64,000 bases of DNA from Anaerotruncus massiliensis (ex Togo et al. 2026). Lineage in GTDB: Bacteria > Bacillota > Clostridia > Oscillospirales > Ruminococcaceae. Location: the NCBI RefSeq assembly GCF_900199635.1, contig NZ_LT962687.1, forward strand, positions 1,659,501 through 1,723,500, in the 5' to 3' direction. A model generated the notes under the pieces. That model saw nothing but the letters and a program-made list of their open reading frames with translations, was not told where the DNA came from and did no database searches. Both the position numbers and the translations under genes were made by a program. Positions 1 through 12,200 of this stretch are shown one piece after another; position 1 is the stretch's first letter, and each line of letters begins with the position of its first letter.

Positions 1-793
<793 letters not shown>

Positions 794-814
794 TTAGGAT
801 GCCCCAATAAAGAA

Positions 815-843
815 CAAAAATCCCGAGTGTTTCCACTCGGGAC
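815..843 (-). terminator. Intrinsic terminator between rpmA and obgE
   Basis: On the minus strand a 9-bp stem (TCCCGAGTG at 821-829 with CACTCGGGA at 834-842) is followed by a run of T at 816-820. It ends the rplU-rpmA transcript, so obgE needs read-through or its own promoter. Confidence 0.85.
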
Positions 844-858
844 TTGCTGCAAAAATGA

Positions 859-1116
859 TTACTGGACAGGAACGATCGAGACCTTCTTGCGGTCGCGACC
901 GAGGCGCTCGAATTTCACTTTCCCGTCGCTCAGGGCGAAGAGGGTGTCGTCGGAGCCCCTGCCGACGTTGGTGCCCGGATGGATATGAGTGCCCCTCTGG
1001 CGGACGAGGATGTTGCCGGCAAGCACGAACTGGCCATCAGCACGCTTCACGCCAAGGCGTTTGGATTCGGAATCGCGTCCGTTCTTGGTAGAACCTACAC
1101 CTTTTTTATGTGCCAT
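859..1116 (-). CDS. rpmA: 50S ribosomal protein bL27
   Basis: An 85-residue bL27 whose N-terminus reaches the peptidyl-transferase centre. It begins [16 protein letters not shown], the short form typical of Gram-negatives. Many Firmicutes instead make a precursor with an N-terminal extension ending in FFA that the protease Prp removes. No prp gene lies between rplU and rpmA (only 29 bp separate them), consistent with an unprocessed L27. It is cotranscribed with rplU and ends at the terminator just downstream. Confidence 0.98.
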   Translation of the reverse strand: MAHKKGVGSTKNGRDSESKRLGVKRADGQFVLAGNILVRQRGTHIHPGTNVGRGSDDTLFALSDGKVKFERLGRDRKKVSIVPVQ

Positions 1117-1145
1117 TTAAAACACCTCTGCTTTCCTTTCTACGA

Positions 1146-1457
1146 TTAAGCCTTGATCGACTGGATTTCGACCTTCGTATACGGCTGGCGGTGGCCCAGC
1201 TTGCGGGCGGAGCCCTTCTTCGGACGGTAGGTGAAGACGGTGATCTTCTTGGCCTTGCCGTTCCTGAGCACCTTGCCGGTCACGGTCGCGCCCGCCACGG
1301 TGGGGGCTCCGACGACCACGCCGTCGTCCTTGCCGACTGCGAGGACCTGGTCGAAATTCACGGTTGCGTCAACCTCGGCGTCGAGCTTCTCGATAAAAAC
1401 AACATCGCCTTCAGAAACGCGATACTGCTTTCCGCCTGTGCAAATGACTGCGTACAT
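1146..1457 (-). CDS. rplU: 50S ribosomal protein bL21
   Basis: A 103-residue bL21 of normal length, starting [14 protein letters not shown], with the conserved basic C-terminal segment ([19 protein letters not shown]). It binds 23S rRNA and is the first gene of the rplU-rpmA operon. A leader of about 75 nt separates it from a consensus promoter. Some Firmicutes carry an autoregulatory L21 leader there, but I cannot confirm one from the primary sequence. Confidence 0.98.
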   Translation of the reverse strand: MYAVICTGGKQYRVSEGDVVFIEKLDAEVDATVNFDQVLAVGKDDGVVVGAPTVAGATVTGKVLRNGKAKKITVFTYRPKKGSARKLGHRQPYTKVEIQSIKA

Positions 1458-1538
1458 TCTGTTTCCTCATTTCAATAGACTCGCTGCGGTCAGGCGGCGT
1501 ATGGGCGCACTTATAGCCTGAAACATGCGGCAAGTGAT

Positions 1539-1567
1539 ATTTTAGCATACCGGGGCTCCCATGTCAA
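1539..1567 (-). promoter_or_regulatory. Promoter of rplU-rpmA
   Basis: Minus-strand TTGACA (1562-1567), a 17-bp spacer and TAAAAT (1539-1544) give a near-perfect housekeeping promoter. It points at rplU and predicts a start near 1531. Confidence 0.85.
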
Positions 1568-1596
1568 GGGACGAGAGGTATTTTCAGGCGTTTCTC

Positions 1597-2439
1597 TCAC
1601 TTTTTGGCGGCGGTGATGGTATTCCTCATCAGCATCGTGATCGTCATGGGGCCGACGCCGCCGGGCACCGGCGTGATCGCGCCCGCGACCTCGGAGACCT
1701 CCGCAAAGTCGACGTCGCCGCACAGCTTGCCGTTCTCGTCGCGGTTCATTCCCACGTCGATGACGACCGCGCCGGGCTTCACCATGTCGGCGGTGACGAA
1801 CTTCGCCCTGCCGACCGCGACGACGAGGATGTCGGCGCGCCGGGTGACGGAGGGCAGGTCGGCGGTGCGGCTGTGGCAGATCGTGACGGTGCCGTGCTGG
1901 TGGAGCAGGAGCATGGCCATCGGCTTGCCGACGATGTTGCTGCGCCCCACGACGACGCACTCCCTGCCCTTCACCTCGATGCCGGTCGATTTGATCAGCT
2001 CCATGATGCCCGCCGGGGTACAGGGCAAAAACTTGTAGTCGCCGATCATAATCTTTCCGACGTTGACGGCGGAAAACGCGTCCACGTCCTTGTCGGGCGA
2101 GATCGCCTCGATGACCGCCTTCTCGTCGAGGTGGGCGGGCAGCGGGAGCTGCACGAGGATGCCGTCGATATCCGGCTTTTTGTTGAGTTTATCCACGAGC
2201 GCGAGCAGTTCCTCCTGCGTCGTCTCCGCGGGCAGCGCGTACTCCTCCGAGTGGAGCCCCAGCTCCTCGCACGCCTTCTTCTTGTTGCGCACGTAGACCT
2301 TGGACGCGGGGTCGTCCCCGACGATCACCACGGCGAGCCCCGGCGTAATGCCGTCCTCCGCCAGCGCAGCGACCTCCTCCTTGAGCTGCTCGCGCAGCGC
2401 GGCGCTTACCGCCTTTCCATCAATCAGCTTTGCCTGCAT
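1597..2439 (-). CDS. folD: Bifunctional methylenetetrahydrofolate dehydrogenase / methenyltetrahydrofolate cyclohydrolase
   Basis: FolD interconverts 5,10-methylene-THF, 5,10-methenyl-THF and 10-formyl-THF using NADP. The 280-residue protein has the usual length. It shows the catalytic [11 protein letters not shown] segment (the Lys is essential in the family), the substrate motif [10 protein letters not shown], the DVDAFSAVN region and the dinucleotide motif [12 protein letters not shown] chose the ATG at 2439 because GGAGG lies 9 nt before it; the ATG two codons upstream sits too close. The start overlaps the 3' end of lgt by 20 bp, so it is the last gene of the yfmF-yfmH-lgt-folD operon. 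Confidence 0.96.
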   Translation of the reverse strand: MQAKLIDGKAVSAALREQLKEEVAALAEDGITPGLAVVIVGDDPASKVYVRNKKKACEELGLHSEEYALPAETTQEELLALVDKLNKKPDIDGILVQLPLPAHLDEKAVIEAISPDKDVDAFSAVNVGKIMIGDYKFLPCTPAGIMELIKSTGIEVKGRECVVVGRSNIVGKPMAMLLLHQHGTVTICHSRTADLPSVTRRADILVVAVGRAKFVTADMVKPGAVVIDVGMNRDENGKLCGDVDFAEVSEVAGAITPVPGGVGPMTITMLMRNTITAAKK

Positions 2440-3562
2440 CTTCATCGTCCTCCCCATCGGTCGTCTCGGGTTCCTCGTTTTCCTCGGGCGTGTCCCCCGC
2501 CGGTCCCCCGGCGGTCGCCGCCTCTTCGGACGCGTCCGCGCCCGTCTCCAAAGGTTCCGGAGAAGCGGGTTCCTCCCCCGCCCCCGAAGCCTCCGACGGT
2601 TCGGGCGCCTTCGCCTCCGCCTGCTGATAGAAGGTCCCGGCCAGCACGGCCTGTCCCTCCTCGGTATCCACATAGAGCTTCAGATAGTCGGGGGCCCCCG
2701 CGTGCGCGCGGATGCGCCCGCGCACCCAGACCTCGACCGCCAGCGCGGCGATCACAAGGACGACCGCGAGCGCCTGCGACACCCGGACGCTCCCCCACAT
2801 GAGGCTGTCGGTCCGGAGGCCCTCGATGACGGCGCGGCCCGCGCCGTACCACGCGGCATAGACGAGGGCCAACTCGCCGTCGAACCGGCGGCGTTTGGTA
2901 TACCACGCGATGAACAGAAACCCGAGCAGGCACCAGGCCGACTCGTAGAAGAAGGTCGGGTGCACCGGAAGCGACGGGTCGACGACCACCCCCTGCGCGG
3001 CGAGCGCCGCCTGGTGGCTCGCGAGGTACTGCCGGACCGCCGGGCCCGCCATCCCCCAGGGGGCGGTGGTGTTGGAGCCGAACGCCTCGATGTTGACGAA
3101 GTTGCCCCACCGGCCGATCGACTGCGCGAGGATGAGCCCGCCGACCGCGAGGTCGGCCATGGGCAGGAACTTCACCTTCCGCCAGCGGCAGATGAGGTAG
3201 CCCACGAGAAATCCGCCGATCACGCCGCCGTAGATGGCGATGCCGCCCTTCCAGAGGTAGAAGACGCTGATCGGGTCGTCCGCGTAGATCTCCCAGCTGA
3301 AGATCACGTAGTAGAGGCGCGCGCCGACGATCCCGCCGATGACCGCGCCGATGATGACGTCGAGCACCCGGTCGGCGTCGAGGCCGAAGGTGCGGGTGCG
3401 CTTCAGGATATAGAGGATCGCGAGCAGGAACCCCGCCGCGATAATGACGCCGTACCAGCGGATCGGCCAGTCGATGCCGGGGATCGTAAAGGCGGTCTGG
3501 TTGATCTCAAACTCCCCGATGCCAAGCCCCGGGAAGGAGACCGCGTGCCTGTAAAAGTCCAT
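2420..3562 (-). CDS. lgt: Phosphatidylglycerol-prolipoprotein diacylglyceryl transferase
   Basis: Integral membrane enzyme that transfers diacylglycerol to the lipobox cysteine of prolipoproteins. The Lgt signature [13 protein letters not shown] and the RWYG and GARLYY motifs are present, with about seven hydrophobic segments in the first 290 residues. The position of E. coli His103 reads IYGGVIGG, with Tyr instead of His, as in many Firmicutes Lgts. At 380 residues it is longer than usual: the last 80 or so are an acidic, Pro/Glu/Ala-rich cytosolic tail without family matches. Third gene of the operon, 18 bp after yfmH. A BMP lipoprotein encoded at 28.6 kb is a likely client. Confidence 0.95.
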   Translation of the reverse strand: MDFYRHAVSFPGLGIGEFEINQTAFTIPGIDWPIRWYGVIIAAGFLLAILYILKRTRTFGLDADRVLDVIIGAVIGGIVGARLYYVIFSWEIYADDPISVFYLWKGGIAIYGGVIGGFLVGYLICRWRKVKFLPMADLAVGGLILAQSIGRWGNFVNIEAFGSNTTAPWGMAGPAVRQYLASHQAALAAQGVVVDPSLPVHPTFFYESAWCLLGFLFIAWYTKRRRFDGELALVYAAWYGAGRAVIEGLRTDSLMWGSVRVSQALAVVLVIAALAVEVWVRGRIRAHAGAPDYLKLYVDTEEGQAVLAGTFYQQAEAKAPEPSEASGAGEEPASPEPLETGADASEEAATAGGPAGDTPEENEEPETTDGEDDEDAGKAD

Positions 3563-3580
3563 GCTGTCAGCCTCCCCCGC

Positions 3581-4867
3581 TTATTCGTCGAGCGGCCGCA
3601 CGATCGAAAGCGCCGACCGCGTCTCATCGAAGGCGGTCTCCAGCCGTTCGGTGAGCTGTTCGACGGTCGCGTCCGCCACGATGTCAAGCAGCGAATAGAT
3701 GTCGTCGACGCCCGCAAAATAGGTCGCGGCCATGAGTCCCGCCACCGATTCCACACGGCTGTACATGCCGATATAGCGCCCGTAGGTGGCCCGGCGGCAG
3801 AGTTCGAACATCCGCTCGTCGATCCCCTCCCGCTTCATGCGGGCAATCTCCTCTTTGATCTCCCGCGCGACCCGTTCCGGCTCGCGGCTCTCGCCCGAGA
3901 AGATCGCGCACATATAGTCGCGCCCGGCCATGATCTCGCTGCCGAAGGTCGCGTTGATGATGCCCGCGTCGTACATGCGGCGGTAGAGCGGCGACGCCTC
4001 CCCCGCGATGATGTCGGCGAGCAGCTCGTCGAGCACCTGGTTTTTGAGGTTTTCCCGGGGGGCGCCGGCGCGGCCCTTGAAGCCGAACTCGAAGAGCGGC
4101 GTGGCGACCGACAGCTTCTGCTCGACGAGCGGCTTGCAGACGCCGTCCGGCTCATCGACCGTGCGGCGCTCGATCTCCACCGGCTTCTCATCCGGCTTGA
4201 GCACCCGGTCGGCGACCTTCAGCACGGTGTCCACGTCGAAGTTGCCCGCCACGCAGAGCACCATGTTGTTCAGGTTATAGAAGGTGCGGTAGCAACGGTA
4301 GAGCAGCTCGTGGTCGATCTTGGAGATCGACTCGACGGTGCCGGCGATGTCGATGCGCACCGGATGCCTGTGGTAGAGCGCGGCGAGCAGGTTGAACTGC
4401 ACCCGCCAGTCGCCGTCGTCGTCGTACATGCGGATCTCCTGCCCGATGATCCCCTGCTCCTTCTGCACCGACTCCTTCGTGAAGTAGGGGCGGCGCACAA
4501 AGTCAAGCAGGATCTCGAGCGACTGCTCGAAGTTGCCGGTGCAGGCGAAGAGGTAGGCGGTCTTGTCGAAGGAGGTATAGGCGTTGGCCGAGGCGCCCGT
4601 CCTGGCGTACCGCTCGAACGCGTCCCCCTCCTCGTTTTCAAACATCTTGTGCTCGAGGAAATGCGCGATCCCCTCCGGCACGTCGACGAACTCCGCGTCG
4701 TCCTGCGTCTTGAAGCCGGTGTCCACCGAGCCCACGTTGGCCGTGAAGGTCGCGTAGGCGGTCGAGTAGCCCTTCATCGGGCAGAGCAGCATGTTGAGGC
4801 CGGACCGGTGTTTGATCCGCACCATCTCCTCCCCGAGCCGCGCGGATTTGACAATCTGCTGATCCAT
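3581..4867 (-). CDS. yfmH: M16-family metallopeptidase YfmH (EF-P modification-associated)
   Basis: A 428-residue insulinase-type protein. It has the inverted zinc motif HFLEH (H69, E72, H73) and a downstream conserved glutamate region (EQGIIGQEIRMYDDD), so it should be the catalytic partner. It belongs to the YmfH/YfmH group, linked in Bacillus to the 5-aminopentanol modification of elongation factor P. It starts 1 nt after the yfmF stop and is clearly cotranscribed. Its actual substrate is not known to me. No reductase gene ymfI is present in the window. Confidence 0.9.
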   Translation of the reverse strand: MDQQIVKSARLGEEMVRIKHRSGLNMLLCPMKGYSTAYATFTANVGSVDTGFKTQDDAEFVDVPEGIAHFLEHKMFENEEGDAFERYARTGASANAYTSFDKTAYLFACTGNFEQSLEILLDFVRRPYFTKESVQKEQGIIGQEIRMYDDDGDWRVQFNLLAALYHRHPVRIDIAGTVESISKIDHELLYRCYRTFYNLNNMVLCVAGNFDVDTVLKVADRVLKPDEKPVEIERRTVDEPDGVCKPLVEQKLSVATPLFEFGFKGRAGAPRENLKNQVLDELLADIIAGEASPLYRRMYDAGIINATFGSEIMAGRDYMCAIFSGESREPERVAREIKEEIARMKREGIDERMFELCRRATYGRYIGMYSRVESVAGLMAATYFAGVDDIYSLLDIVADATVEQLTERLETAFDETRSALSIVRPLDE

Positions 4868-4868
4868 C

Positions 4869-6149
4869 TTACTCCGCCTCCTTTCCTGTGAGGAAATAGA
4901 CCGTGTCGAGCGTGACCTGCCCGGCCGCCGCGATCACGTCCTCACGGGTGACCTCGTCGAGCAGGGCGCTCTCGTCCTTGGCCGAGTACTGGGCGCCGCC
5001 CACGATCTGGGTGAGGTACCACTCCTCGGTCGCGCTGAGCGAATCGCCGACCGCCTCCAGGGAGGTCTGCATGAGCAGGCGGGTGGCGGTGAGCTCCTCG
5101 TCGGTGAATTCGCCCCTGCGCACACAGTCGAGCTGGCGGAGGATCTCGTCGTAGGCCTTCCGCCCGTTCTGCTTCTCCACGCCGCTGTCGACGAACATGA
5201 GCCCGGTCAGACGGTCGAACCGCGCGGCGCAGTAGTAGCAGAGGCTGAGCTTTTCGCGCACGTAGGTGAAGAGCCGCGAGGTCGGCGTGCCGCCGAAGAG
5301 CGCGACCATCATGCGCATGCCGCCGAAGGCGCGGCGGTCCTTAATCTCGCCGGTGCGGAAGCCCATCACCAGCTTGGACTGCGCGACGTCCATCTCGTCG
5401 GTCTGCTCGCGGACCCTGTCGGCGCGCAGGGCCGTTTGGACCTTTTCGAGCGCGGCAGGGCTGCGGCGGATTCCGGAAAACGCCTTGCGGAAGGTCTCCT
5501 TCGCCTCGGCCGGGTCGCCGCTGCCCACGAAGAAGAGCTCCACCTGCGCCGTTTCGACGACGCGGCGGTAGGCCTCCGCCGCCGAGCGGGCGGTGATCGC
5601 CTTTGCGTCGGGGATGGAGCCGTATTTGTCGACCGCGATCGGCTCGCCCGCGCACATGAGCGACTTGCAGCGGGTCAGCGCGTAGAGGCGCTTGTCGTTG
5701 ATCTGCCCCTCGATCGTGTCCACGAGCTGCTGGCGCTCGAGCGCCGTGTCCTGCTCGTCGAACGCGCCGTCCGACAGCTTCGGGTCGAGCAGCACGTCGC
5801 AGAGCAGCGCCGCGCATTCGCGCGCGAGCGGGGCGTTATCGAGGGTGAAGCGGTCGTCGATGCCGTAGATCGAAAGCTCCAGCACCTGGTAGCCGCCGAA
5901 CTTGGACACGTCGCAGGAGAGGGACGCGCCGTAGAGCTCGCACAGCTTCTGGTTGAGCATGGTAAAATCTGGGCAGGAACGGCAGCCGCGCCGCAGGATA
6001 AAGGGCAGGGCCGCGTTCACCGAGGCCGTTTCGCTCTCCAGCCCGACCAGCAGGTTGGCGGAGATGCGGTTGTGTTTGAATTTGGGATCGGTGACGCTGC
6101 TGAACCAGACGCCGTCGCCGATGGATTCCCGTTGGAAGCGGTCGTTCAT
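4869..6149 (-). CDS. yfmF: M16-like protein YfmF (non-catalytic partner)
   Basis: A 426-residue M16-fold protein lacking the HxxEH zinc motif: the corresponding region reads RRGCRSCPDF. It is the expected inactive partner that pairs with YfmH, as in other two-subunit M16 proteases. A conserved C-terminal substrate-binding half follows (FVDSGVEKQNGRKAYDEI, EEWYLTQIVGG). The ATG at 6149 follows AAAGGAG. It is the first gene of the operon and is served by an extended -10 promoter. Confidence 0.88.
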   Translation of the reverse strand: MNDRFQRESIGDGVWFSSVTDPKFKHNRISANLLVGLESETASVNAALPFILRRGCRSCPDFTMLNQKLCELYGASLSCDVSKFGGYQVLELSIYGIDDRFTLDNAPLARECAALLCDVLLDPKLSDGAFDEQDTALERQQLVDTIEGQINDKRLYALTRCKSLMCAGEPIAVDKYGSIPDAKAITARSAAEAYRRVVETAQVELFFVGSGDPAEAKETFRKAFSGIRRSPAALEKVQTALRADRVREQTDEMDVAQSKLVMGFRTGEIKDRRAFGGMRMMVALFGGTPTSRLFTYVREKLSLCYYCAARFDRLTGLMFVDSGVEKQNGRKAYDEILRQLDCVRRGEFTDEELTATRLLMQTSLEAVGDSLSATEEWYLTQIVGGAQYSAKDESALLDEVTREDVIAAAGQVTLDTVYFLTGKEAE

Positions 6150-6190
6150 TCGATGATCTCCTTTGGGATATTTCTATATTACGAGAAGTT

Positions 6191-6199
6191 ATTATACCA
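6191..6199 (-). promoter_or_regulatory. Extended -10 promoter of the yfmF-yfmH-lgt-folD operon
   Basis: Minus-strand TGGTATAAT (TGnTATAAT) lies 42 bp upstream of yfmF. The -35 region is GC-rich and poor, which suits an extended -10 promoter. Confidence 0.55.
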
Positions 6200-6237
6200 T
6201 AAAAACCCGCGCGCGCGCCATCTTTTTTCCATCGTTT

Positions 6238-9200
6238 TTAAATCGTTAACAAAATGGTGTGGCTCGCCCCGTCGAGCGGGATTTCCTCCGCCGGATTCCC
6301 GTCCACCGTGAGCGTCCGTTTCCCCGTCCGGGAGCATTCGATCGCGTAGGTCGCCTCCCCCTCCCGTACCGTAGCCGAGAAACGGTTCCAGCTTTCGGGC
6401 AGGCGGGGCGAAAGGGTGAGCGCCCCGCCGTGGAAGCCCAGTCCCAGCAGTCCGCCGACCACCGCGCGGTAGTACCACGCCGCCGCGCCGGTATAGATGC
6501 TCCAGCCCCCGTGGCCGCAGCACCCGGCGTGGGTGTAAATGTCGGCGGCGAGGTAGTAGGGCTCGGTCTTGTAGCTCTGGGCGAGCGCCGCGTCGGTGCA
6601 GCGGGAGGCGGGGTTGAGCATGTCGAGCAGCCGCCAGCCCTCCTCCGCGCGGCCCGCCTCCAGCAGCGCGAGCGCGAGCCAGATGGCCGCGTGGGTGTAC
6701 TGGCCGCCGTTTTCCCGGATGCCGGTGGGGTACGCCTTGATATAGCCGGGGTTGTGGTCGGAGCGGTCGAAGGGGGGCGTAAAGAGCTTCACGATCCGCC
6801 CCTCATGGTCCACAAGGCGGTCGAGCGCGGAGTCGAGCGCCGTCTGCACGCGCGAAGCGTCGGGCATCCCCGCGAAGACCGCAAAGCTCTGGGAGAGCAG
6901 GTCGATGCGGCATTCCTCGCTCTTATGGCTGCCGAGCGGGGTCCCGTCGTCGTAAAAGGCGCGCAGGTACCAGTTTCCGTCCCAGCAGGATTTGTCGAGG
7001 TTCTGGCGCAGAAGCGCCGTCGTGCCCTTCATAAGCTCGGCGCGGAAACCGTCCCCGCGTTCGGCGCAGAGCGGCGCGAACCGCCCGCACACCACGGCGA
7101 GGAACATCCCGAGCCAGACGCTCTGCCCCTGCCCGCCCGCGCCGACGCCCGAAAACCCGTCGTTCCAGTCGCCGCAGCCGATCTTCGGGATGCCCTTGTC
7201 CCCGAAATTGCTCGCCTTTTCGATCGCGCGCACGCAGTGCTCGAACACCGTCGCCTTTTCCTCCGACTGCTGCACCGCCTGGTAACGCTCCTGTTCCCCC
7301 TCCGCGAGCGGTTCCCCCTCGCAGAAGGCGATCTCGAGGTCGAGCAGCTCCCGGTCGCCCGTCGCCTCGACATAGCCGCAGACGGTGTAGGGCAGCCAGA
7401 GCAGGTCGTCGGAAAAGCGGGTGCGCACCCCGCGCGTCTCGCTGGGTAGCGCGTGCCACCAGTGGAGCACGTCCCCCTCGGGGAACTGCACGGCGCAGCA
7501 GCGCGCGATCTGCTCCCTGGCGATCTCCGGGTCGAGCAGCTGGTAGGCGCCCGCGTCCTGCAGCTGGTCGCGGAAGCCGTAGGCGCCCGAGCACTGGTAG
7601 AAGGCGCACCGGCCCCACAGCCGCCCCGCGAGGATCTGGTGGGGCGCGAAGGTGTTGATGAAGCGGTCGAGCGGCTCGCTCGGGGTGGAGATTGAGATCG
7701 AGCGGCGGCCGGAGCCGCCGGAGGGCGGCAGCGGCCGCCCAGCGAGCTGCGCGGCGGCCGCCTCCCCGGCGGCCGCCGTGAGGATGAAGCGGATCGACTC
7801 GCGCCGGCGGGGCGGCAGGCGCTTGCGCACCACCGTGCCCGCAATGGGGTCGTTATTCGGCAGCAGCTCCCGCGGCGACCAGTCCCCCGCGTAAAACGCG
7901 GCGCGGTCGGTCGTGTGGCTCGGATGCCCGTCCGGGACGCGGACCGCCATCCAGGCGGGAAGCTGCGCGTGATAGGGATTATGCAGCGTCAGGCAGCCGT
8001 CGAGCTGCCCGAACCGGATATATTTCGCCGTCTGCCGGCTGACGCCCAGCACCGGCTCGATCACATAGGCGCAGATGGCCTCCACCTCCCCGTCGCTCTC
8101 GTTTTCCAGCGTCACATCGAGGAATTTTGCGCTCCCCGCGTCGGATACCGTCACGCGCACCTCCGTCGAAAGGTCCCCCGCGCGCCCCTTCCAGCGGGCC
8201 TCCGACGGGGAAAAGAAGGCGCGCGCGCCGTTCACCAGGTCGTAAATCTCCTCCCCCAGCTTCAGCAGGAGGCGTTCGCCGTCGTTACCCGAGGCGATGT
8301 CGTTGCGCCAGGGACTGAGCTTGCATTCACGGGCATTCTGCCACCAGGTGTTGCCGAGGCTAGCGTCCTGCATGAGGCACCCGAACGACGGGTTTGCCAG
8401 CACGTGGGAGAAGGGCAGCGGCGTCACCCGCTCGACGCAGAAGCCCTCCCCGAGGTAGGCCCCGCCCACCACGTCGAACCGGTTGGGGTCCTGCGGGATC
8501 TCCGCCGGCTCGGCGTGCAGGATGGGCGCGGGCCTCCACTCGGCCGGGGCGGGCTCCCGCGCGTCGGACGCGGTGTGGCAGGCGGCGGCCCTGAGGGCGG
8601 TGAGCACCTCCCGGGAGACCTCCCGCGGAATCCGGTACACGCCCTCCGGAAGCGGATTCTCCGGCGCGCCGAGCACGCAGAGGTCGAATTCCAGCCGGTG
8701 CAGCCGCATGATCGTCCAGAGCTCCAGGTAGGCCGACAGCCGCGCCCAATCCGGCTCGGCGCCCCAGTCGTAGAGGACGACGGGCCGGTCGCCCGAAATC
8801 CCCAGCGACCAGAGCGCGTCCTGCCCGCGGGTGTTCTCCGCGAGGGCGGCGCGCGCCGCATCGCCGCAGTCCGCGCCGAAGAGCATCTGCGGCAGCAGCC
8901 GCAGACCGAACCGCGCGGCCATCGAATCGCCCATGAGCGGCGAGGGCGCGGGGGCCGAACGCTCCTCCCGCGCGGCCGCGAGGTTGCCCGCGCTCTCGGC
9001 GAGCGACGGCCCGCAGGAGAGCAGCAGCGTCGCCGCCGCCTCCCCGCGCGCCGGGACGGTGAGGGTCAGGCGGAGGGCGCAGCAGCCGTCGGGGGTGGCG
9101 GTCTGGCCGCCGAAGGGCAGCGCGTCGAAATGCAGCAGGTTCTGGAGCCCCTCGGGATAGGGGGTCATCTCCTCCCGGCGCAGGCAGCAGTCGAACGGGA

Positions 9201-12200
9201 TCCGTTCCGCGAGCCCCGCCGAAAGGAAGAGCCCATCCGAGCCGTCCCGGTGGCGGCGGAAGAAACTGACCGAATCGGTTGCCGCGTCCCGGCTTCCCAG
9301 CAGAAAGAGCTTGGAGAAGGCGGGATGCGCGGCGTATTCGCTGTTTTGGGCGAGCACCGGCTCGAAGTAGAAGCAGACCTGCGCGACCGCCTTGGACGCG
9401 GTGTGGTTGCGGACGGTCAGCGCGCACCGCTCCACCGGACGGACCGCGTCTAGGGTGAACCGCTGGGTGAGCTCGATCTCCCCCTTCCGGGCGTGGTAGG
9501 ACGCGCCGTCCGCCGTGAACTCGCAGCGGTGCGCCACCCCCTCCTGCCAGAAGGGCGCGGCCGTGGCCGAGATCGTCTCGCCGCACGCCTTCACAAGGGC
9601 GAGAATCCCCTGCGGGTGGAGCAGCGGGTCGTCGGAACGGCGGGTCACGTCGCAGTCCCCATAGCGCAGCCAGCCGTTCCCCGTCTCGGAGAGCGGATGG
9701 CAGCAGAGCCCCGACGCGAGCAGAGTGCAGGCGGGCGACAGCGGGGAGAGCCCCTCCCGCACGATGGGTGCGCCCTCGGGCGCGGGCTTTTGCCGCTGGT
9801 CGTTTTCCGGTTTCATCTGGTCGTACACCACCGCATCCTTTGATATTTTTTCCTGCAAAAATTCCCTGGCGGAACCCATCGCGTGGTCGCGCATGAACCG
9901 CTTCTGCATGACGTTGTCGAGCAGCGCGTTCGCGCAGGCGACGATGCTCATGCCGACATGGTGCGCCATATAGGAGCGCACCACCGCAAAGCCTCCCGCC
10001 GGGGCGCGCCCGGGCGTGAAGTCGGCCGCCTCATAGAAGCCGTACCTTCCCGCCATGCCGAGCGCCTCGAGGCGGTCGAGGTTTTTCATCCCGCCGTCAA
10101 GGTCGAAGGGCAGCGCCAGAAAGGTCGCATAGGGCGCGACGACGCATTCCCGGTCGAGCCCCCGCTTCACCCCCAGTGCCTGCACGCCGTGCGCCTTGTA
10201 CTGGTAGTTTAAGTGCGGGTCGAAGGCGAAATACCCGCTCTCGCTGATCCCCCACGGAACCCCAGCGCGGCGGGCGCGCCGCTTCTGGCAGTAGAGCGCG
10301 TAGTGGAGCGCCTCGCCCAGCAGCGACCCGTCGTAGGCGGGCAGCAGCAGATGGGGCATGAAATATTCAAACATCGTGCCCGTCCAGGAGACCGGCCCCG
10401 CGTAGGGGCCGCAGCGGGACATCGCGCGCCCGAGCGCGCTCCAGTGCCGCCGTCCCGCCTGCCGGGTGGCGACCGCGTAATAGCTGGCGGTGCGCGCCTC
10501 GCTCATGAGGAAGTCGTAGTGGGAGCCGGAGGGATTGCCGTTCCGGTCCAGGCCGATCGTCAGGAGCTTGCGGCGGCGGTTGTAGAAGACGGAAAAATCC
10601 GTCCGTTCCAGCAGCGCCTCCACGCGTCCGACAAGCTCCCCCATCCGCGGCTCCTGCGCGGCGTACTCCCGCAGGCCCTCCCCCAGCGCGACGAGCGCGC
10701 AGAGGAAGTTTCCGCTGTCCACCGCCGAGACAAACGGCTCGGGCAGCACCCGCAGGTCGTCGGTCGCGTACCAGTTATAGAGGTTTCCCCGGTAAGTCTC
10801 GAGCTTTTCGATCGTCGAAATCGTCCGCTCGATGCGGGTGTAGAGCCCCTCGGTGTCGATCAGGTGCAGATCGCGCGCCGCGAGCATCGAGAGCAGCATC
10901 ATGCCGATGTTGGTCGGCGAGGTGCGCCGCGCCACCGCCTCCACCGGGGAATCCTGGACGTTGTCGGGCGGCAGGTAGTGGTTCTCCTTCCCGGCATAGT
11001 CCTCGTAGAAGCGGAACATCTGGGCGCAGAGGGAGAGCAGGCGCTCCCGCTGGACGCGGCCGGGCAGCGCTTTGACCTCCGGCGTCGGGCGGGCGGTCGC
11101 CGCCGCGACGGGCGCGTAGAGCAGAAAGAGCGCGCCGTAGAGCTTGACGACGAGGCTCTGCGGCGGCGCGAAGATGAGCAGGCAGAGGCCGATGAGCTCG
11201 GAAAGCCAGCTTCTCCGCAGCACGGCGAGCACCCCCGCGTCGCGCGTCTCCCCCTGCGCGGCGGTCGTCCACTGGAGCAGGTTCTTGTGGGAGAACGCCA
11301 TCCGCCAGAGGGCGCGGCAGGCCGCGTCGAGGGCGACGACCGCCTGCTGGGCGGTCATGACCGTGCCGAGCAGCGCCTGCCCCAGCAGCTCGAAGACGCG
11401 CGGCAGCGTGCGCGCGAAATAGCGACGGATCAACGCGAACCGGCCGCCGCTTACGATGGCGCGCACCGCGCCCAAAAGCGGCGCGAGCGCGCCCGAGAGG
11501 AAGGCCAGCGCGCAGAGCAGCAGCGCGGTCCCCTGCGGCAGAAAAGCCGCCGCGGCCACGCAGGAAAGCGCCGCCGCCGGCGTCAGCGAGCGGCGGAGGT
11601 TGTCGAGGAGCTGGTATTTCGCAAGCGGGCCGACCGGGTTGGGGCGGCGGGAGCCGTTCAGCACGATCGTCCGGCGCAGGAAGGGCAGGTTCTGCCAGTC
11701 GCCGCGGATCCAGCGGTGCAGCCGTGTGAACCAGGAGAGCGCGTTGGTGGGCATCCCGTCGGTGAGCTCCACGTCGGAGAGGAGCCCCACCCGCAGGTAG
11801 GCGCCCTCCACGATGTCGTGGCTGAGCACGCGGTTTTCGGGAAACCGCCGCCCGACGACCGCGTGGAAGACGTCGATATCGATGAGTCCCTTGCCGGAAA
11901 AGACCGTCTGTCCAAAGAGGTCCTGATAGAAGTCGCTGCACTCCTGCTCATAGGAGGAGATGCCGCCCGCGCCCGCCATGATACGCGTAAAGTCCGTCGC
12001 CTTTGCAGACTCCAAATCGGTGCCAATACACGCGGTCAGGATGCCGTAGCCGGCGGCGACGGCGTTGTGTTTGCCGATCACCGGGCGGTTGAGCGGGTGC
12101 TCCGCCGCCGCGAGCAGCTGGCGTGCGCCGTCGAAGGAGAGGTTGGTGTCCGCGTCGAGCGCAATGAGGTATTTGAGGTTCCCGAGCGCCTCGCGGTCCC

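Noticed and set aside
2300-4891. Plus-strand open frame of 863 codons
   Set aside because: Antisense to lgt and yfmH. Low-complexity translation typical of shadows in high-GC DNA.
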